This document shows, one piece after another, positions 7,912 to 15,311 of a stretch of DNA of 19,570 bases. The translations under genes were made by a program, and so were the position numbers. How positions within the stretch are numbered: the first letter of the stretch is position 1; each line of letters begins with the position of its first letter. Location of the stretch: NCBI GenBank assembly GCA_034430155.1, contig DAOUET010000112.1, positions 1 to 19,570 on the forward strand, given 5' to 3'. Under the pieces are notes generated by a model that did no database searches, had not been told where the DNA came from, and was given only the letters and a program-made list of their open reading frames with translations. This stretch comes from DAOUET01 sp034430155 (GTDB lineage: Bacteria; Chloroflexota; Anaerolineae; Anaerolineales; UBA4823).

Positions 7912-9666
7912 TCACCGTTTTGTCCAGGCTTGCGTGCGGCGTTCAACGCCATGTGTGAGAAGAAAGAATAAGCCTCGCACAAGGAAGCCCACTACGATAA
8001 TCAATAATGCCATCGCCATGGCCTGGGCCGTTTCGCCAGCATCATCCAAGAGCATCACGGAGAGAGAAGCCAGTTCCTTTCCCGGGACAAATAAGAACAC
8101 AACCGCGGATAATGTAACCATTGCGTTCAGAAAGAAATAGGAGGCGATGGAGATGATCGCTGGTAGGGTGACCGGCATGGTCACGCGCCAGAAGGTGCGG
8201 TAGAAGGGCGCGTTCAGTGATTCGCTGATGGCCTCGAATTCCGGATCGAGCTGTTTTAGCGACGTCATGGCCGTTAAAAAGGGAACCGAGTAGTAGTGCA
8301 CGATAGAGGAAATAACCAGAATTGCCAGGGTGCCGTAAAGGAAATTTAACGGACTGGCAGGATTATTGAATGTAAAAATATACGACAGGCCTAACACCAT
8401 GCCCGGGATTGCGAGGGGGGCGATAGATAACAGGTACAGAACCGACCGGGTTGTGGAAATACCCCGTGTTTTCTCTATTAAATACGCGCTGCAGAAAACG
8501 ATGATCGTCCCCGCCACCGCGGTCCAAAAGGCCATCTTGATGCTGGTCCACAAAACGACGAAAGCGCCACCACGGTGCTGGGTCCCCGCCACGTAGAAGG
8601 TGAAATTCCTCAGCGTCAAGGACAGGTCATAAGGCCAATAACGGGTGAAGGCGCCCATGAGAACAATGCCATAAATGCTCAGGATGAAGACGGCGATTAG
8701 CAACATCAACGCGTAGATGCCCCACTGCGCCACGGGATGATGGGGTCTGGGCGTCATCGGGGTAATCCCAACCGACACTGCGGCAACCTGGCGACGCTGC
8801 ACAATGCGGTCCAGTATAAAAGCGATCAACGCCGGTATCAGCAGCAGCGTGCTGATAGTGGCGCCCATCTCAAAGTTTTGCTGGCCAACGACTTTGTTAT
8901 AGATGTCTGTGGCCAGCACATCAAAGTTTCCCCCCACCACCTTCGGCGCGCCGAAATCTGTGATCGCTAAGGTAAATACCACAAATGCCGCACTCATGAG
9001 GCCGTACCTGGCGCTGGACAGCGTGACGGTTGTAAACATGCGCCAGCCTTTGGTGCGCAGGGATTCTGCAGCTTCATACAAACGGGCATCGGCCAAAGCT
9101 AGAGACGCCGCAATGATTATGAAGGCGTGGGGGAAGGCATAAAAAGCCTCGGATATGATAATGCCTGTGGATCCATACAGGTGAATATTGATGCCTGCAA
9201 GCCTGGTAAAGACCCCGTTGTTTCCAAATACATAAATTAAGGCCAACGCCTGCACCAGCGAAGGAATGAAAATTGGCAGCAAGGCAATCATCCGCAATAT
9301 TCGCCGGCCCGGAATCATCATGCGGCTCAGTCCATAGGCGTAGAGAAACGCCAGCAGGACCGTAAAGACGGTGCTCATGGCTGATATGTACAGGCTGTTG
9401 GTAAGAGAGGTGGAGGTCGTCGCTGAGGAGAAGTAGTTGATGTAATTCTCCAGCCCGATAAATTCTCCGGTCTTGTTTTGAAAACTTCGCGCCAGGCCCC
9501 GAAACAAAGGATAGATCAGGAATAGGTAAAAACCCAGTCCAACCAGGATAAACAGGAAACGGCGCAGGTAATCCTCGAAACCCAAGCGTTGCTCAATTCT
9601 CTTGCCCTTAACACTTTGGATTTCAAGGGCTGCTTCAATCGGATAATCAGGTGTAGAGGTTGCCAT
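7912..9666 (-). CDS. ABC importer permease, double-length (AEP/iron(III) type, PhnU2/FbpB-like)
   Basis: A 584-residue membrane protein in which two permease domains are fused, giving about 12 helices, as in the FbpB-like and putative 2-aminoethylphosphonate importers. Each half carries an EAA loop for contact with the ATPase: EAAESLRTKGWRMFTTVTLS in the first half and EAISESLNAPFYRTFWRVTM in the second. The N-terminal cytoplasmic stretch precedes TM1 (FLFILVGLGFYLFLIYPLF). The start is taken at the ATG of MATSTPDY (9664-9666), 2 bp after the stop of the ATPase gene, rather than at a longer in-frame start at 9726 that would overlap it. It ends LLTHGVERRTQAWTKR. Together with the binding protein and ATPase it forms a complete importer. 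Substrate uncertain. Confidence 0.9.
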   Translation of the reverse strand: MATSTPDYPIEAALEIQSVKGKRIEQRLGFEDYLRRFLFILVGLGFYLFLIYPLFRGLARSFQNKTGEFIGLENYINYFSSATTSTSLTNSLYISAMSTVFTVLLAFLYAYGLSRMMIPGRRILRMIALLPIFIPSLVQALALIYVFGNNGVFTRLAGINIHLYGSTGIIISEAFYAFPHAFIIIAASLALADARLYEAAESLRTKGWRMFTTVTLSSARYGLMSAAFVVFTLAITDFGAPKVVGGNFDVLATDIYNKVVGQQNFEMGATISTLLLIPALIAFILDRIVQRRQVAAVSVGITPMTPRPHHPVAQWGIYALMLLIAVFILSIYGIVLMGAFTRYWPYDLSLTLRNFTFYVAGTQHRGGAFVVLWTSIKMAFWTAVAGTIIVFCSAYLIEKTRGISTTRSVLYLLSIAPLAIPGMVLGLSYIFTFNNPASPLNFLYGTLAILVISSIVHYYSVPFLTAMTSLKQLDPEFEAISESLNAPFYRTFWRVTMPVTLPAIISIASYFFLNAMVTLSAVVFLFVPGKELASLSVMLLDDAGETAQAMAMALLIIVVGFLVRGLFFLLTHGVERRTQAWTKR

Positions 9667-9668
9667 GA

Positions 9669-10778
9669 TCAAATCGCCACCTGCTCCGGATAGACACGAA
9701 TAAGCTCTGGAGGCAGATATAGGCATAGATCGTGACCGATATCCAGGGATAACTCTCGCATCCGATTGTCCGAAACTTCTACTACCAGGGAGGTCCGATC
9801 TTCTTGATGTAACTTACATGTCAGGCGGCAGAAAGAGCCGAGAAATTCCAATTCGGATACGGTAACCTTAAGGGTATTGGGGCCAGGTCCGTTCTCTGCG
9901 ACCAACCGGATTTCCTCTGGTCGGATCGCCACAGTAGCAGGACGTCCCGGTTTAAAATCCTCCGGGAGGAAACACCTCAGCATTAAAGAACCAAGTTTTA
10001 CTTTATCCAGGGTATCCATGGTTTCGACCGGAATGAAGTTCATCATGCCAACAAAATCCGCAACATATGGAGAAGCGGGTGAACGGTAAATCTGCTCCGG
10101 AGTTCCCACCTGTTCGATGGTCCCCTGATTCATGACCACGATACGATCGGCCATGACCAAGGCTTCCTCCTGATCGTGGGTTACGAACACCGTTGTGACG
10201 CCCAACTGCTCTTGCAGGTGCTTAATCTCCAGGCGTAGGGATATGCGCACGCGGGCATCCAGGGCCGATAAGGGCTCATCCAGGAGCAGCAGCCCAGGAG
10301 AAGTCGCCAGCGCACGCGCCAGGGCCACGCGCTGCTGCTGACCTCCTGAAAGCTGCGCCGGATATTTCTTGCCCACATCCGGCAGTCCGATTAGATTCAA
10401 GAGTTCGGTTACCTTCTCGTCAACTGCTTTTTTAGGCACCTTGCGATTTTCGAGGCCATATGCGATATTTTCGGCGGCGGTAAGGTTTGGGAAGAGGGCA
10501 TAAGATTGAAACACGATACCGAAGTCCCGGTTTCGAGGTGGCAGGCGCGAGATGTCTTTCCCGGCCTGGAAGATCTGGCCTACATTGTGCTGCTCCAGCC
10601 CGGCGATAATCCTGAGCAAGGTGGTTTTTCCACACCCACTGGGACCTAAAAGACATACGAATTCACCCTCATGTACTGCCAATGATATGTCGTTGAGAGC
10701 GACCAGATCTCCAAACGTCTTGGTGATATTTCTTATGACCAGATATGGCTCTGTATCACCTGCATTCCTCTTATCCAT
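9669..10778 (-). CDS. ABC importer ATP-binding protein (PhnT2/FbpC/PotA-like)
   Basis: A 369-residue ATPase subunit with every catalytic motif intact: Walker A GPSGCGKTT (45-53), Q-loop Q91 in VFQSYALFPNLT, signature LSGGQQQR (143-150), Walker B LLLLDEP (163-169), D-loop SALDAR and switch His201 in VTHDQEEA. A C-terminal TOBE domain follows (about 280-365, including VAIRPEEIRLV and the end LPPELIRVYPEQVAI). This length and layout are typical of MOI/CUT1-like importers for polyamines, iron(III) or phosphonates. It is 2 bp upstream of the permease gene and 192 bp after the binding-protein gene. The start ATG has only a weak AAAGGAT 12 bases upstream, so translation may be modest or assisted by structure in the spacer. 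Confidence 0.93.
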   Translation of the reverse strand: MDKRNAGDTEPYLVIRNITKTFGDLVALNDISLAVHEGEFVCLLGPSGCGKTTLLRIIAGLEQHNVGQIFQAGKDISRLPPRNRDFGIVFQSYALFPNLTAAENIAYGLENRKVPKKAVDEKVTELLNLIGLPDVGKKYPAQLSGGQQQRVALARALATSPGLLLLDEPLSALDARVRISLRLEIKHLQEQLGVTTVFVTHDQEEALVMADRIVVMNQGTIEQVGTPEQIYRSPASPYVADFVGMMNFIPVETMDTLDKVKLGSLMLRCFLPEDFKPGRPATVAIRPEEIRLVAENGPGPNTLKVTVSELEFLGSFCRLTCKLHQEDRTSLVVEVSDNRMRELSLDIGHDLCLYLPPELIRVYPEQVAI

Positions 10779-10806
10779 GCGGCTTGTCTGATCCTTTGTA
10801 CTTGGG

Positions 10807-10819
10807 AGGCCTGCGGCCT
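10807..10819. repeat. Small hairpin in SBP-ATPase spacer
   Basis: AGGCC (10807-10811), loop TGC, GGCCT (10815-10819): a perfect 5-bp stem, the nearest of three hairpins to the ATPase start. Confidence 0.5.
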
Positions 10820-10842
10820 GATCCCTTAAAGATTCTCAGGCA

Positions 10843-10865
10843 TCGAAGCAGGCAGCCTGGTTCGA
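10843..10865. repeat. 10-bp stem-loop in SBP-ATPase spacer
   Basis: TCGAAGCAGG (10843-10852), loop CAG, CCTGGTTCGA (10856-10865). Nine of ten positions pair, with one mismatch. As RNA on the - strand this would be a stable hairpin between the binding-protein and ATPase genes. There is no U-run after it, so it is not a classic intrinsic terminator. Confidence 0.6.
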
Positions 10866-10895
10866 ATAGAAGCTTACGCGCAAAGCCAAATCCAA

Positions 10896-10941
10896 ATGGG
10901 GACTCCGGCAAACCGGGAGCTGGAAAACCAGGAGCCCCCAT
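10896..10941. repeat. Branched (three-way) stem-loop after SBP gene
   Basis: An outer stem ATGGGG (10896-10901) with CCCCAT (10936-10941), extended by CTC/GAG, encloses two small hairpins: CCGG-CAAA-CCGG (10905-10916) and CTGG-AAAA-CCAG (10920-10931). It starts about 30 bp after the binding-protein stop on the transcribed (-) strand. Its placement fits an mRNA-protecting or partially terminating structure that raises binding-protein output over the membrane components, but this role is inference. Confidence 0.6.
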
Positions 10942-10970
10942 CATTATGCATCCGCTGCCGCGCTCTTAGA

Positions 10971-12011
10971 TTACTCTGTCTCCGTCTTGGCAGCGAAGTG
11001 ATCGGTCCATCTCGCTAAGATAGCGTCACGATTGTCGGAGGACCATTTGAAATCCATCGGGTACAAGCGATCGGCGATATCCGCGGGAATACCTTCCGGA
11101 ACGTCGAAGCCCGGTTTAGCCAGCACACCGAAATACTCGGCGTACATCCCCATGGCCTCATCTCCGATTGCCCAGTCCAGGAACCGTTTGGCCCCTTCTG
11201 GGTTATCGGTTCCCTTGACGAGAGCATTGACCTCCATCTCATATCCAGAACCATCCGACGGCAGGACCAACACCATCGGGGCACCGCTAGCGATCTGGCT
11301 GACAGCAACAAACTCAAAGGAAATTCCGATGGGATATTCCCCCGCCCCCGCCATCTTGCAAGGCTTAGAACCGGATTTGGTGTAGATCGCCATATTCTTA
11401 TCCAGTTCCGCCAGATAAGCCCATCCTTGTTCCTCACCCAAACCCTGGAGCACGCTGGACACAAACATGTATCCCGTGCCGGAGGAGGCCGGATTCGGCA
11501 TGACGATCTGACCTTCGTAAGCTGGATCCAGGAGATCCTGCCAGGACTGGGGGATGGGTAAACCGAGCTGGTCAGTCAAAGCCGTGTTGACACAGAAAGC
11601 GGTCACATAGGCGTCATCTCCCACCCAGTAAGGCGGGTCATTCGCATCTCGGAACTGAGGGAGGATCTCCTCATTTCCCTTGGCCGCGTAGGGCTCCAGC
11701 ATACCTTCGTTTTGGAAGATCATCATACTGGTAGCCGCGACGCCCCAAATAACATCTGCCTGTGGGTTGTCCTTCTCCGCCAGCAAGCGGGCCGTTAGAT
11801 CACCGGTGGACAACCGCAGAACCTCGAGCTGCAGGTCCGGTAAAGCTTTTTCTGCTGCGGGCAAGTATCTCTCGATCTCTTCGTTTTCTTTGGCGGTGTA
11901 AATCACCAGCTTCGTGTTGGCTGCTGGCTTTGCCGCACAAGCTGCTACCAAGATCGTGGTTAGCATTAAGAGTGTGGCAACGAGAGTAATGCGCTTTTGT
12001 TTTGTGGACAT
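10971..12011 (-). CDS. ABC importer substrate-binding lipoprotein (PhnS2/AepX-like family)
   Basis: A 346-residue extracytoplasmic binding protein. Its N-terminus has a positively charged start, a hydrophobic core and a lipobox ending VAAC (Cys25), so it is probably a lipoprotein. The mature part closely follows the pattern I associate with putative 2-aminoethylphosphonate binding proteins: LVIYTAKENEEIERYLPA, then STGDLTARLLAEKDNPQADV, IVMPNPASSGTGYMFVSS, the ligand-region GSKPCKMAGAGEYPIGISFE and a C-terminus with DFKWSSDNRDAILARW. The start is set at MSTKQKR because GAGGAG (12019-12024) lies 7 bases upstream; the longer MRRVQ form would read through that site. A near-consensus promoter lies at 12200-12227. 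No phosphonate-degrading gene is in the window, so a methylated amine or betaine is an equally open substrate given the neighbours. Confidence 0.9.
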   Translation of the reverse strand: MSTKQKRITLVATLLMLTTILVAACAAKPAANTKLVIYTAKENEEIERYLPAAEKALPDLQLEVLRLSTGDLTARLLAEKDNPQADVIWGVAATSMMIFQNEGMLEPYAAKGNEEILPQFRDANDPPYWVGDDAYVTAFCVNTALTDQLGLPIPQSWQDLLDPAYEGQIVMPNPASSGTGYMFVSSVLQGLGEEQGWAYLAELDKNMAIYTKSGSKPCKMAGAGEYPIGISFEFVAVSQIASGAPMVLVLPSDGSGYEMEVNALVKGTDNPEGAKRFLDWAIGDEAMGMYAEYFGVLAKPGFDVPEGIPADIADRLYPMDFKWSSDNRDAILARWTDHFAAKTETE

Positions 12012-12018
12012 TTGTACT

Positions 12019-12024
12019 CTCCTC
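12019..12024 (-). promoter_or_regulatory. Shine-Dalgarno GAGGAG of the binding-protein gene
   Basis: GAGGAG on the - strand, 7 bases before the ATG at 12009-12011. It decides the start of the lipoprotein gene. Confidence 0.75.
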
Positions 12025-12087
12025 ACTTAGATCTTTTTTGTTGTCTCTTTGGTGGTTTCTTAGAACATTCGGGCAGTGTAGAACAGC

Positions 12088-12120
12088 TCATTGCAGGCCC
12101 ATGGGTTGGATTCTCTTCAT
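12088..12120 (-). CDS. Possible leader mini-ORF, 10 codons
   Basis: ATG at 12118-12120 opens a frame reading MKRIQPMGLQ and stopping with TGA at 12088-12090. It is preceded directly by AAGGAGGTGA (12121-12130), which is fully complementary to the 16S anti-Shine-Dalgarno over 10 bases. It sits in the untranslated leader between the promoter and the binding-protein start, 76 bp before it. The strength of the ribosome site on such a short frame suggests a leader peptide or ribosome-loading site; the short spacing (GGAGG to ATG is 3 bases) is a weakness. It could alternatively be the relic of a lost gene. Confidence 0.4.
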   Translation of the reverse strand: MKRIQPMGLQ

Positions 12121-12199
12121 TCACCTCCTTTTCAACGATAATTTTAACGATATGGTCACCAGCCAGATAGTGAATTTTATTTTTTGGGGTGCCCATGCT

Positions 12200-12227
12200 A
12201 TTATACTTTTATGCTCCATCTTCTCAA
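12200..12227 (-). promoter_or_regulatory. Sigma-70-type promoter for the ABC importer operon
   Basis: On the - strand, TTGAGA (12222-12227) and TATAAT (12200-12205) are separated by 16 bases. The -10 box is a perfect match to consensus and the -35 matches four of six. Transcription would begin near 12193, giving a leader of about 180 bases before the lipoprotein gene. It implies that the importer genes can be transcribed separately from the upstream permease and methyltransferase genes. Confidence 0.65.
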
Positions 12228-12266
12228 GGGAAGAGGGTTGTGAGTTCAAATGGGCGGCACAAGAGC

Positions 12267-14168
12267 TCACTCCACTGGAATTTCCTTGTACACTTTATCC
12301 ACATCAATGCCCTGGTTCCGCCGGTAGATGCTAAAGCCGAAATAGATGGCGGCTGCCAGGCCATACATCACCAGCATAAACAGCATTGAACTCACGTTGG
12401 ACCAGCCAATCGCGTATAACGCAAAATCAAAAGGCGGAACGTGAGGGTCCCAAAACCATTCCACCAGTAACCAATCCAGGAATGGCATGAAGACCAAGCC
12501 GGCCAACGTGATCAGGTGCATGGGCTCGTCTGCCAGAATCTTTGACCCAACCGTGTAAAGAATCCATAGCAGTACAACCGCGTTGATAACCGTTAGCACC
12601 GCGACCATGATCACGATGATCCAGGTCAGTACATTAGCCCCTATACCGGAAAGACCACCCATGACAGTCAATCCATATTTGAAGGAGGTTACGATCAAGT
12701 AGACCGAAGCCACAGCATAGAGGGCAGTGACCAGCCATCCCAACCATGAAGACACCTTGAATTTGGCGACCGGTGATCCTTCAAAGATCGTCTTCTGACG
12801 CCACGGCAAGATAATAGCCGCAATCGTAGAGCCCAGGAAAGTCACAGCAATGACCAGGGTAGCATCGAGCACCAGGGATTGGAAGCTGAAGATGTTATAA
12901 GCGTACAGTATCGAAATGATCACTGACGGGATCACCATCAACAGCAGGGCGTTGAGTGGCGTGCGAGTGCGGGGTTCCACGGCGGAGACCCACTCGGGCA
13001 GCATGCGATCAAAGGCCGCCGCGAAGATCACCCGGGTGGAGCTCAGAAATACTGTGCCCGACCAGCCGAACCACCACAAGCTCATCAATAACAGCACGAT
13101 GAACTGGAGAACCGGGCTCTTGGTCATAAAGGCTGCCAATAAAGCCGGGTAAGGCCAGAAAGGCAGGGGTGGTGACTGTTCAGTATATCCCCAGGTGTAG
13201 TTCCAAAATGCGCCATTGGCTTTATTGTAGAAATCCCAACCCAAGGTCTTACCGATCAAAGCAAAGAAAACCAAGGCCAGCAGGGCAGTCACGATGATGG
13301 CTGAAGCCATACCCCAGAAATTACGCTTGTAATCCGAAGCACCCCTCACCTCGCCGTATAGCGTCGAGCCCCAGTTTGGCCACAAGTTGAAGAACACGAT
13401 CATGGGAATCAGGGCAAAGCTCGCCAAGAAAGCGATATTCCCCAGAGGAGCCGCGACCGTGCCAGCTTCTTCTCCAGCCTGTAACGTCGCCTGGTAAAGA
13501 TCACCCGATTGGGCCCCAAACATTTGGGGAGCAATTTCGTTCAAATTATTGATGAAGGTCTGGTTGTTGCCAAAAAGGAGCAATATAAAAACCAACGCCA
13601 AGCCAACCATACCTCCCCAAAAAGAGATCTTTTGAACCCGGGCGTAGGCCTTCATGCCTGCCGCGATGTATACGAAAACGATTAAGCAGACCGCCAGCAT
13701 GCCCACCAGTAAGCCATTACTGGTACCGGTAAACCACAAGGCTGCGTCTTTAAATCCAAGTACGGCAAGAATGGGCGTAAAGAATTCATACACCAGCATC
13801 TGTCCGTACAGCGGTACCCACAGCCAAAGGATGAACCACCAGCCAGTTACGGTCAGGATGAAGCCAACACCACGACCGATAACGCGACTCTGCCAGACAT
13901 AATCACCTCCTGCGCGTGGCATTGCCGATATCAGGCTGGCATAGACGATCACCTCAAAGATGGTAAATACGGCACCGATGACTACTGCTGTAGCCAGATT
14001 GCCTTCAAAGTAATAGCAATAGGAGAAAATGAATAAACCCAAGGTGACCAGGTTAATCGAGAAAGTGGCGTAGATAAAGGCATCAAAACCTGACCACGAT
14101 CGTACTAAGCCGCTCGCTTTGCGAACGAAGACGGTTACTTCGCTCGCGGCATTGCCTTTTACAGCCAT
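12267..14168 (-). CDS. APC-superfamily amino acid/amine permease, long form
   Basis: A 633-residue integral membrane protein with about 12-14 hydrophobic helices. The N-terminal part (GLVRSWSGFDAFIYATFSIN, then SAMPRAGGDYVWQSRVIG) has the APC-family pattern, in which the PRAGGDY motif after TM2 is a hallmark of amino acid and amine permeases. It is longer than the usual 450-550 residues because of extended loops, for example around NNLNEIAPQMFGAQSGDLYQ and DFYNKANGAFWNYTWGYTEQ, and ends in a hydrophilic tail YRRNQGIDVDKVYKEIPVE. The start ATG (14166-14168) follows AAAGGAG by 7 bases; a longer TTG-started form would include that site and is rejected. It lies 203 bp after the metallophosphoesterase gene and before the ABC promoter. 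A betaine or methylated amine substrate is inferred only from neighbours. Confidence 0.88.
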   Translation of the reverse strand: MAVKGNAASEVTVFVRKASGLVRSWSGFDAFIYATFSINLVTLGLFIFSYCYYFEGNLATAVVIGAVFTIFEVIVYASLISAMPRAGGDYVWQSRVIGRGVGFILTVTGWWFILWLWVPLYGQMLVYEFFTPILAVLGFKDAALWFTGTSNGLLVGMLAVCLIVFVYIAAGMKAYARVQKISFWGGMVGLALVFILLLFGNNQTFINNLNEIAPQMFGAQSGDLYQATLQAGEEAGTVAAPLGNIAFLASFALIPMIVFFNLWPNWGSTLYGEVRGASDYKRNFWGMASAIIVTALLALVFFALIGKTLGWDFYNKANGAFWNYTWGYTEQSPPLPFWPYPALLAAFMTKSPVLQFIVLLLMSLWWFGWSGTVFLSSTRVIFAAAFDRMLPEWVSAVEPRTRTPLNALLLMVIPSVIISILYAYNIFSFQSLVLDATLVIAVTFLGSTIAAIILPWRQKTIFEGSPVAKFKVSSWLGWLVTALYAVASVYLIVTSFKYGLTVMGGLSGIGANVLTWIIVIMVAVLTVINAVVLLWILYTVGSKILADEPMHLITLAGLVFMPFLDWLLVEWFWDPHVPPFDFALYAIGWSNVSSMLFMLVMYGLAAAIYFGFSIYRRNQGIDVDKVYKEIPVE

Positions 14169-14371
14169 CGGAAAGCTCCTTTCCAAGTCATTGACCTGTC
14201 TGTATAAAAAGCGTTGATAGGTTGCATCTTCGACCCTTTAAAAATGGTCACGGAGATTACTTTCTCTCTTAATATCCGATAGCTACCTCCTTTCCCTTTC
14301 CTTTGTTAGAGTGTATAACATTTCTATGCGCCGCGCAAGTAGTAATGAAAGTTGAGGAGGCAATTTGATCT
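14169..14371 (-). promoter_or_regulatory. Leader region of the permease gene with an orphan Shine-Dalgarno
   Basis: A 203-bp spacer upstream of the permease gene. On the - strand it contains AAAGGAGGT (14285-14293), as strong as the site before the 12120 mini-ORF, but no ATG, GTG or TTG follows at usable distance (the next bases read AGCTATCGG). A TTATAC/TATACA-like -10 is present further upstream, with a poor -35. The region may hold a promoter or the trace of a lost small gene; I cannot decide. Confidence 0.35.
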
Positions 14372-15310
14372 CTAACCGGTGGTGAGCACATAATTCCCGA
14401 TCTTACTTGGTTTGAGTTCGATAACCGCGCCCAACAACATACCCTGCTCATACATGCTTCCAGGGTTAATGCAAAGAGTCCTCTTAAACTTGCGAGTGCC
14501 TTTACCCTCATGAATATGCCCAAATAATCCCAGCAATGGTTGGTGTTTCTCGATTACTTCGAGCACGGCCCGGCTCCCAACCGAAACTAAAGAGTGACCA
14601 GCGTAAACGGGTCGTAAATCATCGGTCAACTCGGGGACTTCGTCCAAACCGCTGCCATAAGGCGGCGCATGCAGGTTAAAGACGGCATTAGGGATATCCT
14701 TAACCTGGCTGACCACCGATTCAATCCGGCTTAGCAGTTTATCTTCTTCTTCCTCCCGGTGGGTATCCCATGGAGTAGGGTTAGACCATCCCGTGCTGGC
14801 CATCTCATGATGTTCATCCAATTCGATCACGCGGCCTTCGGCCAAATGAATGTGTTTTGAGGCGGCGATGACCTTATCGATCTCAAATAAGTCGTCATTA
14901 CCAGGGCAAACATAACAACGTATACCCGTACCTTCTAGCTTCTCGTCGGCGTAATCCAGCCAGTGATGCATGGTTTTCAGTACCTGGTCAAGGAACAGCT
15001 CCTCTTGCTTAGCCGCATCAGCCGAAAGGTACGCCAATTCATCAGGATCGGTCACATAAGGATAATATCCGCGATTTTGAATGGTCTGGACCATCTTGTC
15101 TACTTCACCTTGACCTTCCAAGATGGTTTCCTGCTCCAGCAAGGTCACTTTATACTTATCATTGCCCTGTGAGATGATGGGCACAATGGCCTTGCCGGTC
15201 ATGTCTCCTCCCAGGATAAGGGTATCTGCCTCGTAAAACTTACCGGCGTTAATGAATTTCTTCCAGCAAATCTCCGAACCATGCACATCTGTAGCATAGA
15301 ATAGCTTCAT
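14372..15310 (-). CDS. Calcineurin-like metallophosphoesterase
   Basis: A 312-residue soluble enzyme with the complete two-metal phosphoesterase signature: D8-x-H10 in FYATDVHGSE, GGD (D36) in LILGGDMTGK, GND (N138, D139) in CYVCPGNDD, H214 in FNLHAPPYG, and H265/H267 in LFGHIHEGKG. NPGS (282-285) closes the fold. Such enzymes hydrolyse phosphate mono- or diesters; the substrate is not predictable. The ATG follows the MttB-like stop by a single base, with GAGAGGAT in the end of that gene as ribosome site, so the two are certainly in one transcript. A broken N-terminal copy of the same kind of gene lies at 19319-19491, on the other side of the FAD-GcvT gene. A role in the methylamine pathway is not known for this family. 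Confidence 0.9.
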   Translation of the reverse strand: MKLFYATDVHGSEICWKKFINAGKFYEADTLILGGDMTGKAIVPIISQGNDKYKVTLLEQETILEGQGEVDKMVQTIQNRGYYPYVTDPDELAYLSADAAKQEELFLDQVLKTMHHWLDYADEKLEGTGIRCYVCPGNDDLFEIDKVIAASKHIHLAEGRVIELDEHHEMASTGWSNPTPWDTHREEEEDKLLSRIESVVSQVKDIPNAVFNLHAPPYGSGLDEVPELTDDLRPVYAGHSLVSVGSRAVLEVIEKHQPLLGLFGHIHEGKGTRKFKRTLCINPGSMYEQGMLLGAVIELKPSKIGNYVLTTG

Positions 15311-15311
15311 C

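Noticed and set aside
7539..7958. 139-codon open frame on the + strand
   Set aside because: About half of it is antisense to the ABC ATPase remnant and its end is antisense to the permease; no recognisable domain.
10859..10867. GGTTCGAAT, resembling a tRNA T-loop
   Set aside because: No acceptor, D-arm or anticodon stems can be built around it; it belongs to the 10843-10865 stem-loop.
14262..14280. Mini-ORF started by a rare codon after the orphan ribosome site
   Set aside because: It would need an ATC or ATT start and gives only 3-11 codons; no support.
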